64,000 bases of DNA from Dendrobium chrysotoxum (lineage: Eukaryota > Streptophyta > Magnoliopsida > Asparagales > Orchidaceae): NCBI GenBank assembly GCA_019925795.1, contig CM034310.1, positions 15,086,764-15,150,763 on the forward strand. Reading direction: 5' to 3'. The notes under the pieces were generated by a model. The model was not told the DNA's origin and ran no database searches. It saw only the letters and a program-made list of their open reading frames with translations. This document shows positions 47,336 through 58,289 of this stretch, piece after piece. A program made the translations under genes and the position numbers. The first letter of the stretch is position 1. Every line of letters begins with the position of its first letter.

Positions 47336-47921
47336 CTGCAAAAAGAATTACAAGTCCAAGCACAAGCTAGAAACCAAGTAAGAGGCCCATTAACATAAGC
47401 CCCAGTAAGAGCCCAAGGAAAAGCCTACTTATAATTTTTTAAAATATAATTTCAATTTTTATTTTTGCACTTTTCTATCTTCACTTTCGAACATGTTGTA
47501 GAAGCACCTTGATGAGCTTTGGAAAGCAACTTAATTTATTACATTTGGTTAGCTCAATTTTTCGAATGTGGTCTTCCATCTCACCATTTTCCAACCAGTT
47601 TTATTTTCCCTCCATTTTCTTTGAAATAAAGATAGTCCAAAGGTCAATGTAATGCATGTATAAAGGTTTGGTACATAATAAACATTTTCATCTTTTGAAT
47701 GATGAAAAAAAATTTATGAAATTTATTCTTATTTGGTTAGTGCTTCGTGACCTATCTTGACTAATTTTAGTGAGATTGGTTAGTTATGTTTTATGCTTAT
47801 TGTTACCTTTCCAAAATATTCTTTCAAATCTTTCTAGCAACTTCCTCTACATCATAGCCACCTTAACCCAAGCCATAAAAACAACATCAAATCCTCCTTG
47901 AAGCTGTTGGGAATGACTAAC

Positions 47922-48354
47922 TGCACCCATACATGTCAATGGAGCAAAATGACGCAATGCGACGTATCAAAATAACGTGTGCTATTTGCATCATGCATGG
48001 ACAATAACACATGACGCAAGGTGCAAATAGCACACACAATTTTGTTAACATATTATAAATTATAATTAATTTTTTCAAGGTTTATATATTAATATCACAA
48101 TTAATTATTAATTCATTAAACATCAGATCAATAAAATATCAAAAAAACTTAAAGGATTTAACATTTTGTAGGACTTAAAGTTGTCATTTTTGCTATTTGG
48201 CATGATTTAGGCTAAATTATGCTTAAAATACCGCTCAAATTTATTGATGAAAATTTTTATAGGATTTAAAGTAATCATTTTTCCTATTTGGCAAGATATT
48301 TATGTTTAAATTTTGCTCAAACCAACATATTGTTTGCTATTTAATGGTATTATA

Positions 48355-48400
<46 letters not shown>

Positions 48401-48492
48401 TATTTTATATTGTGCACCATATTTAAAATGGCGTGCATCGCGGGAAATTTTGAACCATGGTGTGCCATTCATGGTTAAGAAGTATGGGTGCA
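47922..48492. mobile_element. Possible MITE
   Basis: The ends TGCACCCATAC and GTATGGGTGCA are inverted copies about 570 bp apart, and the text GACTA(A/G) flanks both in mirrored form. The inside has TGCAAATAGCACA-type repeats and a (TA)n run. No target duplication was proven. Confidence 0.4.
48350..48398. repeat. (TA)n microsatellite
   Basis: About 49 bp of TA with a single interruption. Confidence 0.95.
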
Positions 48493-51429
48493 CCCATAAC
48501 TAGTCTTGTTCTCCAATCCACTCCTCCATAAGCTCTTAAACCTCATGAAATTCCACCCAAAGCTTAAAATCTGAACTCCATACCCTAACCTAGACCTCCG
48601 TATCCATTCCCTCCATTCAAACCTTGTAAATCTCATTTCTTAAAGTGATAAATAAAATCAAGTCAAACTAATCCAAACTTAGCTAGTCTTGATTCTCCCA
48701 CCACCACGCCCCTCTAATGACCTAACCAATCTACCATAAAGTCTAGATAATATTTTCACATCTTAAAATAATTATCAATAGCCATTTTCAATCTCCAATT
48801 CAACAATAAAACCTCCCACCGCATTAATATAACTTTTTTGAGTTAAAGATTGATAGTTATAATGGATAAATAGCCTTGGAAATTTTTATAAGAAGAGGAT
48901 AACATAAAGGCTTAAAATTAAATTTTATAAAATTGCAATTACACTATCGATATTATATGAATTTAAATGTTGGGCTGAAAAAAATCATTGATATCAAAGT
49001 TGAGCATAATAGAAATGAGAATATAAAGATGACATGTCACAAAATAAGGTGGGATAAACTGAAAACTGAATATATTAAAATAATATCTACTGAAAATATC
49101 AAAATACATTTTGGTATTTTGAATATGTACAATAAAATGTAGAAAATGCACCCCTAAGGCAAGTTGATAAGATTACTATTAGAGAATTAGAAAAGAAAAG
49201 GGACATGACAATTGATAATGATGTGTTCCAATCTAATCAAACCTTTTTTAATAAGCTAGTAACCATCCCAATATATGTTCTAGAATTTCTTTATAATGTT
49301 TAGTCTCAAATACAAATAATCACCAAAACCAAAAAGAAATAAATAAATAAAAATTAAGTTCTCTATGCAAAAGTTCATAAGTTACTAACAAATATATAGA
49401 AAAAGTGAAGTCCACGATGATTGAAAAGATATTATTAAATTATTTAGTATAAGGTCGGTGACATAGGTACACTCTTTTTTTGATAAAAGTGGCACCTTTT
49501 AAGCATCTTGCAAAAGTACACTTCTAGTTGTGATCTTCACTATTTATGATCTATTTTAGAACCTACAGAAAACTTGAATAAAGTATCACTCAAGTCCCAA
49601 ATATGGTTTTTTGACATAGAAGTATGTTTTTTTGGAACAGCCATTCAAAAGGTAGGTGACTCCTTTTATTGTTGTATGTGAAAGACCCATAATATAAAAA
49701 AAATTACTCTTTATTAGTCAATATCTATATTTAATATTTAATTCCATAAATTTCAATTTTCTCTCAATAATCTCATAACATACACATATAAAAAAAAGAA
49801 TAAAAGAATAAAAGAAAAAGAAAATAAAAATATTCTAAAACAATTTTATTTTCAAAGACATAAATTTCTATTTTCTATCTTCATTCTGATATTTGCAGCA
49901 GCAAGACCAAGCATTTTTTACCTTGAATTGCAAGAGCTGTCTCGTTCTTCCTCTCTTGAAAGTTAAAACTAACCAACATCAAGTTTATGTTCAACCAATC
50001 ATCGCAACAATTAGGGCCTTCTCATTCTGGAATTACAGTAGAAGAGTTTAACCTTGATCCTAACTTAAGACTGCCAATGAAGTCAGTCACCTAGGATTCT
50101 CCAGACACCTTCTAATCAGGAAGTTCTTAAAATTTCTTATTGCAAAGAAATTATTTTCAATTATACTTTGTCAACCCTATACAAATTAAAAGACAGCATT
50201 AAATAAGCATTAAATTTCTCTCATGGGGGTTTATAGCACCTTTTAATCATTCCTTGATGGCATTTAATGTCTTAAAATCCTAAACAAGATTAGAATAATA
50301 CCTCAGTTTCTTGTCATGAAATTACTGCTTGCTATGGACAAGCCATTTTCATCTGCTTGAAAAAATTAGGAACATTCTTCTTTGGTGCCAAATCATAGCA
50401 ATCGGTGACAGCAATGTTGGCATTAGCATTCTAACATCAGCCAGATCCAAGCATATTACTAAATTCTGATTTAAAAAAGTATATCCATACAAATGCTCTC
50501 AGAATTTACCATTGGCAAGCATTTATGTCGACACTTACATGTTGACATCACGATCAACATGCAAGCCGTCTATCTTTCTCCAAACTCAAATATAATTCTT
50601 TATCATGATGCTATTCAAGTTAATTAGTAGAATCAGTCTTGCAGCTCGATGAGAAACTGATTTTTCACTAAGTATGAGTTCCATTACTGATTCCTTCACA
50701 AATTGGCCCCTTTATCCTCTCGTAACACCCACGGCAAATTATCCACCAAGTTGCTTATTATAAAAGCATACCTTATGATAAGAAACATCATCATAAATTT
50801 TACAATTCTTTCTTTTCTTCAGCAAAAAATAGATCTAAAACCCTTTTGTATTTCAACTTCATGTAAATATGAATGAATGATGCATATAGCCCAATCTGAT
50901 GACATAGGTAAACCAACGGATCTGATGAATCCGAATTAAACCCAAAACCAACAGTTTCCTGATTATGATACTCAAACTCAGTGTGCCGCAGCGATAATAT
51001 TACCCAAAAAACACGCATACCACCAAACAATGGACTCTAATTTCTTCTAAAAATTCAATCAGAACTCCGCATTCAATCAAATACAGCTACTCACGGCCCG
51101 AGGAACTATTCCAAAAAAAACAAAATCACGTCAGTTTCGGTTAATAAAGGACCCAAACGAGCTACTTGTCCGTGCTGATAAGTTCACCGCTAATTTCTCA
51201 CAAATCAGTTCACGTGCGAAAATGCACAGGAGTTTCCAAATTACACATATAGATCTTGTAGGAAAAAAATACTGAAGCAAGAGGTTGCGATCGATCTAAG
51301 AAAATTTAAAATTCATAGATAGAAAATTAATCTCAATCCGTAATGCCGCGCCCATCGGATCTCTCAACTAGAGATCAGACCGATGGTTTCCGGAAAACGG
51401 ATCAGATCTGCGTGAAAAAAACTCCTTAC

Positions 51430-51570
51430 ATCTCTGAATTGGACGAGGCCGAGTTCGCCGAGATAGGTGACAGCCCTGTGCGCAGACTCCACTGGGATTA
51501 TGAGCTGCACGAAGCTCATCTTCTCCGAGCGGAGGAAATCCATCGGAGGCAACTCGTTGCAGAACCTCAT
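51430..51570 (-). CDS. VHA-a: V-type H+-ATPase subunit a, exon 1 (start codon)
   Basis: This exon encodes the first 47 residues of the membrane V0-sector subunit a, which forms the proton path of the vacuolar/endomembrane H+-ATPase together with the c ring. The peptide contains PPMDFLRSEKM, VQLIIPVESAHRAVTYLGEL and GLVQFRD, the family's conserved N-terminal start. The ATG at 51570 is preceded in frame by a TGA three codons upstream, which fixes the start. The exon ends in GAT followed by the donor GTAAGG. The RSEKM and QFRD spellings resemble the Golgi/TGN-type VHA-a1 rather than the tonoplast a2/a3 type; this sub-assignment is inference. The coding part is 141 bp, phase 0, and joins exon 2 about 32 kb away. 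Confidence 0.92.
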
Positions 51571-51766
51571 CGCCGCTCAACCAAAGCGGCCGTGGCGAAG
51601 ATATCTCGAAAAAATCAAACGAATTTCAGATCATAGAAGAAACTAGCCTGACCGCTGTCGCGGTGGTCGGTCGCTCTTCAACTGCCATTTGAAGCGGAAA
51701 GTTCCGTTCTCTCCCAAAGAGAGCGCTGGAAAGGTGTGAAGGTCAAAAACATAGAATATAAATAGG
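51571..51766 (-). promoter_or_regulatory. Probable promoter and 5' leader of VHA-a
   Basis: Upstream of the start codon on the minus strand there is a TATTTATATTC motif (51754-51764) that fits a TATA box. About 30 bp further on would put transcription start near 51725-51730, giving a leader of roughly 155-160 nt. The leader region is GC-richer than the surrounding DNA. Upstream of the TATA motif is a run of about 14-16 A on the minus strand. The start site itself is inferred. Confidence 0.5.
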
Positions 51767-51955
51767 AGTCTTTTTTTTTTTTTTTTCAATTGCGTTATTT
51801 AGAGTTGAAACTAGTGATATAATAAGATTTTAAAACTCACATTAGTCCCTTTGATCGCTTCGTCGATTTCAAACTTTTAATATTAATTTAATTAATTATT
51901 TATTATTATAAAATATTGTATGTATCTAAAATTTAAAATAGTGAGAATTATCTAA

Positions 51956-52866
51956 GGGGCTGTTTGGCAACAAGTGAGATTTAACTTTAGTGGGATTTAA
52001 TAAATCCTGTAAATCCGGATTTAGTAAATTCGAAATGTGTTAAATCCTGAAAACTGTTTGGTATGCCAAATGTTAAATCCTGTTAAATTCTGAGAAACTG
52101 TTTGGTAACATATATTAGGATTTATGGCGGTTAGGGATTCAAATTTAAAGGAGATATTTATGAAATCAAGATAATTACATAAAACATAATAAAACCAATT
52201 TTAATTCATATAAAATGAACGAAAATTCAATAAAAAGCAAATTATAAACTAACATTGACCAAAATGACAGATGAAATATTAAATAAGCTAATTATATTAA
52301 TATTTAATTACTAATTATATTATTAATTAGTAAATTAAATTAAATTAGATAATTAATTCATGCACTAATTATATTATTAATTATTTAATTAATTAACTTA
52401 ATTATTAATTGTTTAAATTATATTAATTAAGTTAATCAATAATAACTTTGAGGCGTCTAGGGTTTGTCTTTCATCTTTTCTTTTCGTCGTTGTTGTTCGG
52501 CTTCGTTGCTTCGCAGGAGGTGTAGAGATTGCGCGCGTCGCTACTTCGGCTCCTTCGTGATTGTTCGACTTCGCTCCTTCGACGACTTTCCCTTCCTGTT
52601 GAGTCGGAAGTTACGACGTTTTGATCTGAAGCAACAACAGGAGCTTGCTGGCTGTGAAGGTTCTCCGTTTCGCGTGCTTCTTTTCTTCCGCCACTCTTTA
52701 AATCCCGTTAAATCAACCGAACCGAGGGATTTAGTAAATCCGGGATTTAAGCCGTAAATCCGTAAATCCGGGATTTATTGAATACCGGGATTTAACACGC
52801 ACTGTAAAATCGTTTGGCTGGATTTAGCGTAAATCCGACTTAAATCCGACCTTAAATCCGATACCA
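51956..52866. mobile_element. GGGGCTGTTTGG-type non-autonomous element, right end lost
   Basis: It starts GGGGCTGTTTGGCAACAAG. Both flanks are packed with GGATTTA/TAAATCC variants (for example GTAAATCCGGATTTAGTAAA on the left and CCGTAAATCCGGGATTTA on the right), as in long imperfect inverted repeats. The centre holds a TAATTA tract (52290-52440) and the CTTCG-rich module (52450-52690). The expected inverted end (…CCAAACAGCCCC) is missing where hAT-like sequence starts at about 52867. No transposase was found. Confidence 0.6.
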
Positions 52867-53088
52867 ATAAGAGGATGGACAAACGAGCTCAAACCTGAAC
52901 ACGAGCCGAGCTCGAACGTGATCGTTTTAAACGAGCACGAGCTCGAACACCTGTCCAAGAAGCTCGACGAGTTTCAAGCCGATAAGAAGCTCGAAGAGTT
53001 TCAAGCCGAGCTTGAGCACGATTTTGACAAACGAGCTTGAACTCGAACAAGCCAAAGCTCGGCTCGGCTCGGTTCGTTTGTAGCCCTA
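52867..53088. mobile_element. hAT-type element fragment
   Basis: It has the same GAGCTCG/CGAGCT composition and the same end (GGCTCGGTTCGTTTGTAGCC + CTA) as the element at 43620-44452, but the other terminal repeat is missing. Confidence 0.75.
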
Positions 53089-53336
53089 GGTGTTAGGTTA
53101 GCATATTTTGGATTCCGTGCAAGGTAAAATCATATTTTTTTGGTATTGGATGTAAATTATAAAAATAATATAAGGCAAGAACATACTCTTAGCCCATGAT
53201 GAAGAATGTTGATGACAAAGAATGCCGACGATGATAACACTATGTGCGTGATGACTATATGAGCTTGAAAGTTAAGGTTGTGGTGCTATGCAAGATCACC
53301 GCAATAGGAGAGCTTGTTAGCTGCTACATTGTGAGG

Positions 53337-53529
53337 GAGAAATTATTCTGTGCAGAGTCTGGACGTAGCTTATGTCCGAACTCCAATTAAAATAGGTCAC
53401 GTCGCTTGTACACAACCTATGTATAATCCTGTACACATGGTGTGTATAATATACACCATGTGTACAGGCGACACAACAAATTTTGATTGGAGTTCAGACA
53501 CATCAAGACTCCGCACAGAATAATTTCTC
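53337..53529. mobile_element. Fold-back MITE (193 bp)
   Basis: The first and last 23 bp (GAGAAATTATTCTGTGC…) are inverted copies with one mismatch. The pairing continues inward, with GTCCGAACTCCAAT against its complement and the palindrome CCTGTACACATGGTGTGTA/TACACCATGTGTACAGG in the centre. Flanking ATTGTGAGG and AATGTGAGG (53328-53336 and 53530-53538) form a 9-bp target duplication with one change, as for Mutator-like elements. Confidence 0.87.
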
Positions 53530-53538
53530 AATGTGAGG

Positions 53539-54296
53539 AGGGCACTAGATATCTTAATGCAAGATCAGTAGATGGTGTCATGCAAGAGGGTCAATGGACA
53601 CAAGAGCAGGAGGTCTCTATTGACACATTCATACCAAGTCCAAAAGGTAGTGCTTTATGGAACACATGATCAGATAAAGGGATTTTAAAATAGATTTTAT
53701 ACTCTTGAAAGAAAAATTCATATACAAATAATATAAATAGAATATATTAAATTAAACAAAGAAATAGAAAATATTTTTATTTCATTATTATAAATTAAAA
53801 TGAAAGTACATTAACAAAGTAGGAACAACAATTGATGAAAGGAAAATTAAAAGAAATAATTGTGAAAATAAAACAACCCAAACCCTAAAGGTAATATGAA
53901 CATCCTACTATGAAAGCCTAAAATATCAAATGAGATGATAATGTTGATAAATTTGCTCATGTGATGATGGTCCACCAAGTATTCAGATAAAATATTCTAT
54001 GAGACAATTTTATAATGAGTTAGTTTGATAAATCAAAATCAGTAAGTAGATATTCTCTATTAAATAATAAATAGCAATAAAATGTGGCATATAACATAAA
54101 CTACTAAATAGGATTAGTGACATCAATGTATAAATAAAACATGTCACAAGTTATAAGACAAATTTTTGTATGAAGAGATTACAAGTGTGTATATCAAGTA
54201 ATTATTAATAAAATTTCATTCAAATGTATCCAAGCACAACCATACCATATAGTAATGTATTTCTCAAAATAAGACTTATTAATCATTCATCATTTT

Positions 54297-54331
<35 letters not shown>

Positions 54332-54691
54332 TGTAGACAATTTTATAAAACATACAATACCACAAAGCTAAACATCAACCTAAGAAAATCTAACAGCTTC
54401 CTATATAGTTGTCACTCTATGGGTCTATCGACCTGCTAGTTATAGCCTACATACCACTACACATATTCATACAAGTTTTCTATTTTTTTTTTGTAAACAA
54501 TTTTAAAATAAGAATTATATAGTTAATATGATAATAGTAAATCATATAACAATTTGATTTATAGGGATGACATTCATTGCATTTAATATGACTATAATAT
54601 AAGAAAATAAATTCTCTATAATAGAAATCAAGTTCAGTAGATAAGAGTCTATGTAATAATAAATCAAAATAAAATTGTCTCTAGTACATAA
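53539..54691. other. Intergenic AT-rich sequence
   Basis: Nothing coding was recognised. A (TA)n microsatellite lies at about 54297-54328. Confidence 0.5.
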
Positions 54692-56345
54692 TGTAATATC
54701 TGCCGAATCTATAATTGGTAGTACTTATTCTGACCCTATCTTGTAAGTGAAATTTCTGCATTTGTCTTTCGCATGTGTTTGTGAGTGTTTTGGGTGCTCA
54801 AGTGTGCCTGAATGTGTTTTGAATTAGGTCCCTGGAGTTTGTCTGCATGTGTATGAAAATTTGGAATTTCTCCTTGGGAGCACCATAATGCTAGGGTCGG
54901 GCGATGCGGCACTGCAGGGTTGAGCATTGCGGCACCATGTCAAATTTTTATAAAATATTCAAATTCATTTTCTCATTTCATTTAATCAAAATTAAACCTC
55001 TCCCCATTCAACTGTTTTAGAGAGAGAGAGAGGATTCTAGAGTGAGAAATTTAGATTTTTTACGACTCCGATCCATTTTCTGTTGTCGGCCCATTTCAAG
55101 AAATTATCTTGATTAAGGTAAATTACATTTCACCTATCTCTATTTTTAAAAATACAAAAATTTTAGGATTTTTTTAGTTTAATTTATAAATTCATATTAC
55201 AAAAATGAGAATAACTTTGTACCCATAAATCTTTCTCCACGTGACTTTTTATATATTGTTTAAATTGAATAGTTTGAAAAGTGTGTAATTTTATTTAACT
55301 AGAAAATAATTTTGATCCAAAAAAATAAGGTCGAAGTATAGTTAAAGTTTCAAAATAATATTTTGAACAATCTCTAGTAAGCTGGTACCATTCTAAAAGA
55401 GTAAAATTCCACTCAATAGTTGAATCTGTTGCATACTAATAAAGGCTTTTATGAAATTTTGAAATTGATTAATTTATATTTATTTTACTACAATGTAATA
55501 AGTAATATGCTTATCTACTTGAAATTTGTGACTTGAGGGGATCTAAAGTAGGATTTAAGTTCTGTTATAGAAGTTCCATTATGTTGTTATATATATGCAT
55601 AGGGAATCATAAGGGCCTAAAGTATGGAATATTTGATATGTGCTAAGCATTGCAAGTCATAAGGGCCTATTTTTTATAAGCTAGCACAGACAGTCATAAG
55701 GGCCTATTTTTGATGGGAGGTATAAAGGCTTGAGGGAAATTTATTATTTTTCTATTTTGATAAATGAAGTACTTGTTTGTTTATTTTTAGTGCACAAGTT
55801 TGTCTTATTTCAGTTATCTACAATTAACATTATGCTCTGCATGATAAATTTTTGATAAAATGGTTTTAAGTTCAGTTAAATGCATAATAAGAAGAATGCT
55901 TAGAAATTGAGATTTGTGAGTGTAGCCTATTGAGCTATTGGCTCACACCTACTATGTTTTCTATTTCAAGTGTGGGAAAGGAGAAAGTGCCAGTCGAGTA
56001 GCTGAGCATTCATGATTTGATCTATCTAAATCTACATAGATATACATATATATATTCTTATATAGTCATGGATAGTTTGTTTTTATTTATTTCATGTTGG
56101 GTTTGGAGCCATGTACTATAGTGTAAATGTTGTGTATACATTTTGATGATGAATGAAATAAATTGTGGATGAGTTTATTTTCTGCTTATCAAAAGTTATT
56201 TAGAAGATTTGTTGTATATTTTAAAATTTTAAATGATGGAAATCTAAAATGAATTTCTTGAAACTTAGATCTTGGGTTCGGTTTGTCATAATTCAACACG
56301 GTGTGACCCATCTATCTATGGGTCATACTGGGTTAGGTTGTGACA
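54692..56345 (+). repeat. Ty3/gypsy LTR, plus orientation (5' LTR)
   Basis: It runs from TGTAATATCTGCCG to …GGGTTAGGTTGTGACA, about 1654 bp. It matches the minus-strand LTR at 56521-58289 (for example AAAAATACAAAAA, GAGAATAACTTTG, TAACTTTTTATATA-like blocks). A primer-binding site follows. Three copies of CATAAGGGCCTA lie at 55605-55710. Confidence 0.77.
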
Positions 56346-56351
56346 GTCCTT

Positions 56352-56363
56352 TGGTATTAAAGT
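56352..56363 (+). promoter_or_regulatory. Degenerate primer-binding site
   Basis: TGGTATTAAAGT lies six bases after the plus LTR and differs from TGGTATCAGAGC at a few positions. It marks this LTR as a 5' LTR. Only about 157 bp of internal region follow before the opposing LTR. Confidence 0.65.
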
Positions 56364-56520
56364 AGTGGTTTTGGAGAATTGATAGTAAAATAGAGCTATA
56401 TAAAAGGATCTGTAGTTAAGTGAGATAGTTTTATGTTGTATTTAGGCATTCATTTCTATTTGTTATCATATGTACATATGTTCAGTTGTCTATTCTAAGT
56501 GGTTAACTGATGTATCCATA

Positions 56521-58289
56521 TGTCACAACCTAACCCAATAGGATAGGTTCTATCATGTTGAGCTGTGACAGGCAAATCCCAAAATATAGTTTTAGGAATA
56601 TTTTAGATTCTCTTCCAATGTACATTTTAAACAAGTAATAGACTACAGAGCTACCAAAACACCTAGAGTACTGAGAATAAACTCATCCATAAAATCTCTT
56701 TAATTTCTTCAAAATGTATATATAGAATTTACATGTACACGACTACCGAATAAAGAGTGGAGAAAAATATAACTAAAGCTAGTCATAACTATACAAAATT
56801 TAAAACAGAGAAATACATATATAGACTTAGATCAGATCTTGAGTTGCTAATTAATAGGCTCCTTCCCTTTTTCAGATCCTAAAAATAGAATACAAAATTA
56901 TAGTGAGCTAAACTAGCTCAGTATGCCAAAAACACCGATAAAAAATTTCAAATTATTTATTTATTAAATTTTTTAAAATATTTAAATTCAATTAAATATA
57001 GTATAATAAATTATAGTGCTCAGCAAAGTAATAAGAGCATAATGGTTATCCAAATATTTAAATAATAATACTAAGCATTTAATTAAATTAAAATTCATAT
57101 TACAAAACAGTTCATATAATAAATTTCTCTGATCCCAAACAGAATCTCACAGGATTCTGGCCCCTTATGACTCCTAATAAAATTTTTCCCTCTTTCAGAC
57201 ATAATCCCAAAGGATTTTGGCCCCTTATAACTCCTAGTAAATAGATTTTCATATTCAAATTCTCGATCATAAATAAAATCTCAAAGAATTCTAATCCCTT
57301 ATATCTCCCAACAGACATTTTTCATATCAAAATTATTCAATATTCGATAATTCATAAACATAAAACACATATTACATCACATTGTAGCAATTTAAGCATA
57401 ATTAGGCACATTTCATAATTGCATAGTTTTCTATAATAGTAGGCAATAGAAAATCCTACTAAGTAAAAATGCATAGTTTCAAAACATAACTAAATTACTA
57501 GAGATTGTGTAAAATATTATTTTAAGTATTTAAACATACAATAATACTAATTTTTAGAGTCTGGATTACCTTTTGCTCAATCAAAACTGCCTAATTTTCA
57601 AAACCCAGGGTGTAAAATTTTTATAAAATATTCAAAATATTCATAATCTCAATCTTTATAGTATATAAAAAGTTATACGGTGAAAGTTTTTTCAGTGCAA
57701 AGTTATTCTCATTTTTTAGTAACAAAAATATAAATTTAATAAAAAAATCTAATTTTTTTTTTGTATTTTTGAAAACTAAGATAGGCAGAATATGACATAC
57801 CTCGGTCTAAACAACTTTCACAATTGGGTAAATAGCCAAAAGGGACCTGAAGCTGCTTAAAAATCATTATCTTTCCTCCAAAACCCTCTCCTCTCTCTAA
57901 TGTCGGCTTCCATATACAGTCAAATGATTGGAATAGTGAATTTAATATTATTTAAATGTAGAAAGTGGCCTAGCCCTGTAGTGCTAGATCAAATTCCAAA
58001 AACTTGAGACTACAATGCTGCAATGTCACTATTTAGCACTTAGGTGCCACTATAGAGCCGCGGCACTTGAACACCCAACATTGTGGCACTCTAAGGGGAA
58101 AATTTTAGAAATTGCCAATATGCATTACAAATCATTGGGATTCATTTTAGAACACATGCAGACCTTTTTATATACCAAAATACTTCAAAACAGATACAAA
58201 TGGGTTTAAAATATAAAATTTTAAATATTTACCTTTTTTAATTCAGGTCAAAACAGGTAGAACTGAACACTGAATTTAGAGATGTCACA
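56521..58289 (-). repeat. Ty3/gypsy LTR, minus orientation (3' LTR)
   Basis: On the minus strand it starts TGTGACATCTCTAAATTCAG right after the pol end and the purine-rich GGGAGGGGAGAG, and ends …TGGGTTAGGTTGTGACA at 56521. It is about 1769 bp. GGATTCTGGCCCCTTAT-type repeats (57150-57310) mirror those in the other LTR. Confidence 0.8.

Larger units (their letters stand above)
19352..51429 (-). other. Intron 1 of VHA-a (about 32.1 kb)
   Basis: The span between the exon 1 donor and the exon 2 acceptor is filled by a 6.2-kb solo LTR and by a nest of LINE, copia and hAT insertions of about 18 kb. Several elements are in antisense to the gene and carry their own LTRs, so internal promoters and poly(A) signals lie inside the primary transcript. 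Splice sites at both ends look normal. Confidence 0.87.
47336..51429. other. Intron 1 sequence next to exon 1
   Basis: AT-rich intron without a recognised gene. A possible MITE lies at 47922-48492, and a (TA)n run at 48350-48398. The ORF at 48933-49142 has KIRWDKLKTEY, faintly like a LINE linker. The sequence nearest the exon (about 50400-51400) is the least repetitive and probably ancestral. Confidence 0.5.

Noticed and set aside
48933..49151. Opposite-strand ORFs of 62-69 codons
   Set aside because: They are mirror frames in AT-rich intron; only a faint resemblance to a LINE linker was seen, too weak to call.
53337..53669. 60-codon ORF at 53487-53669
   Set aside because: It starts inside the fold-back MITE and runs into flanking DNA; there is no support as a gene.
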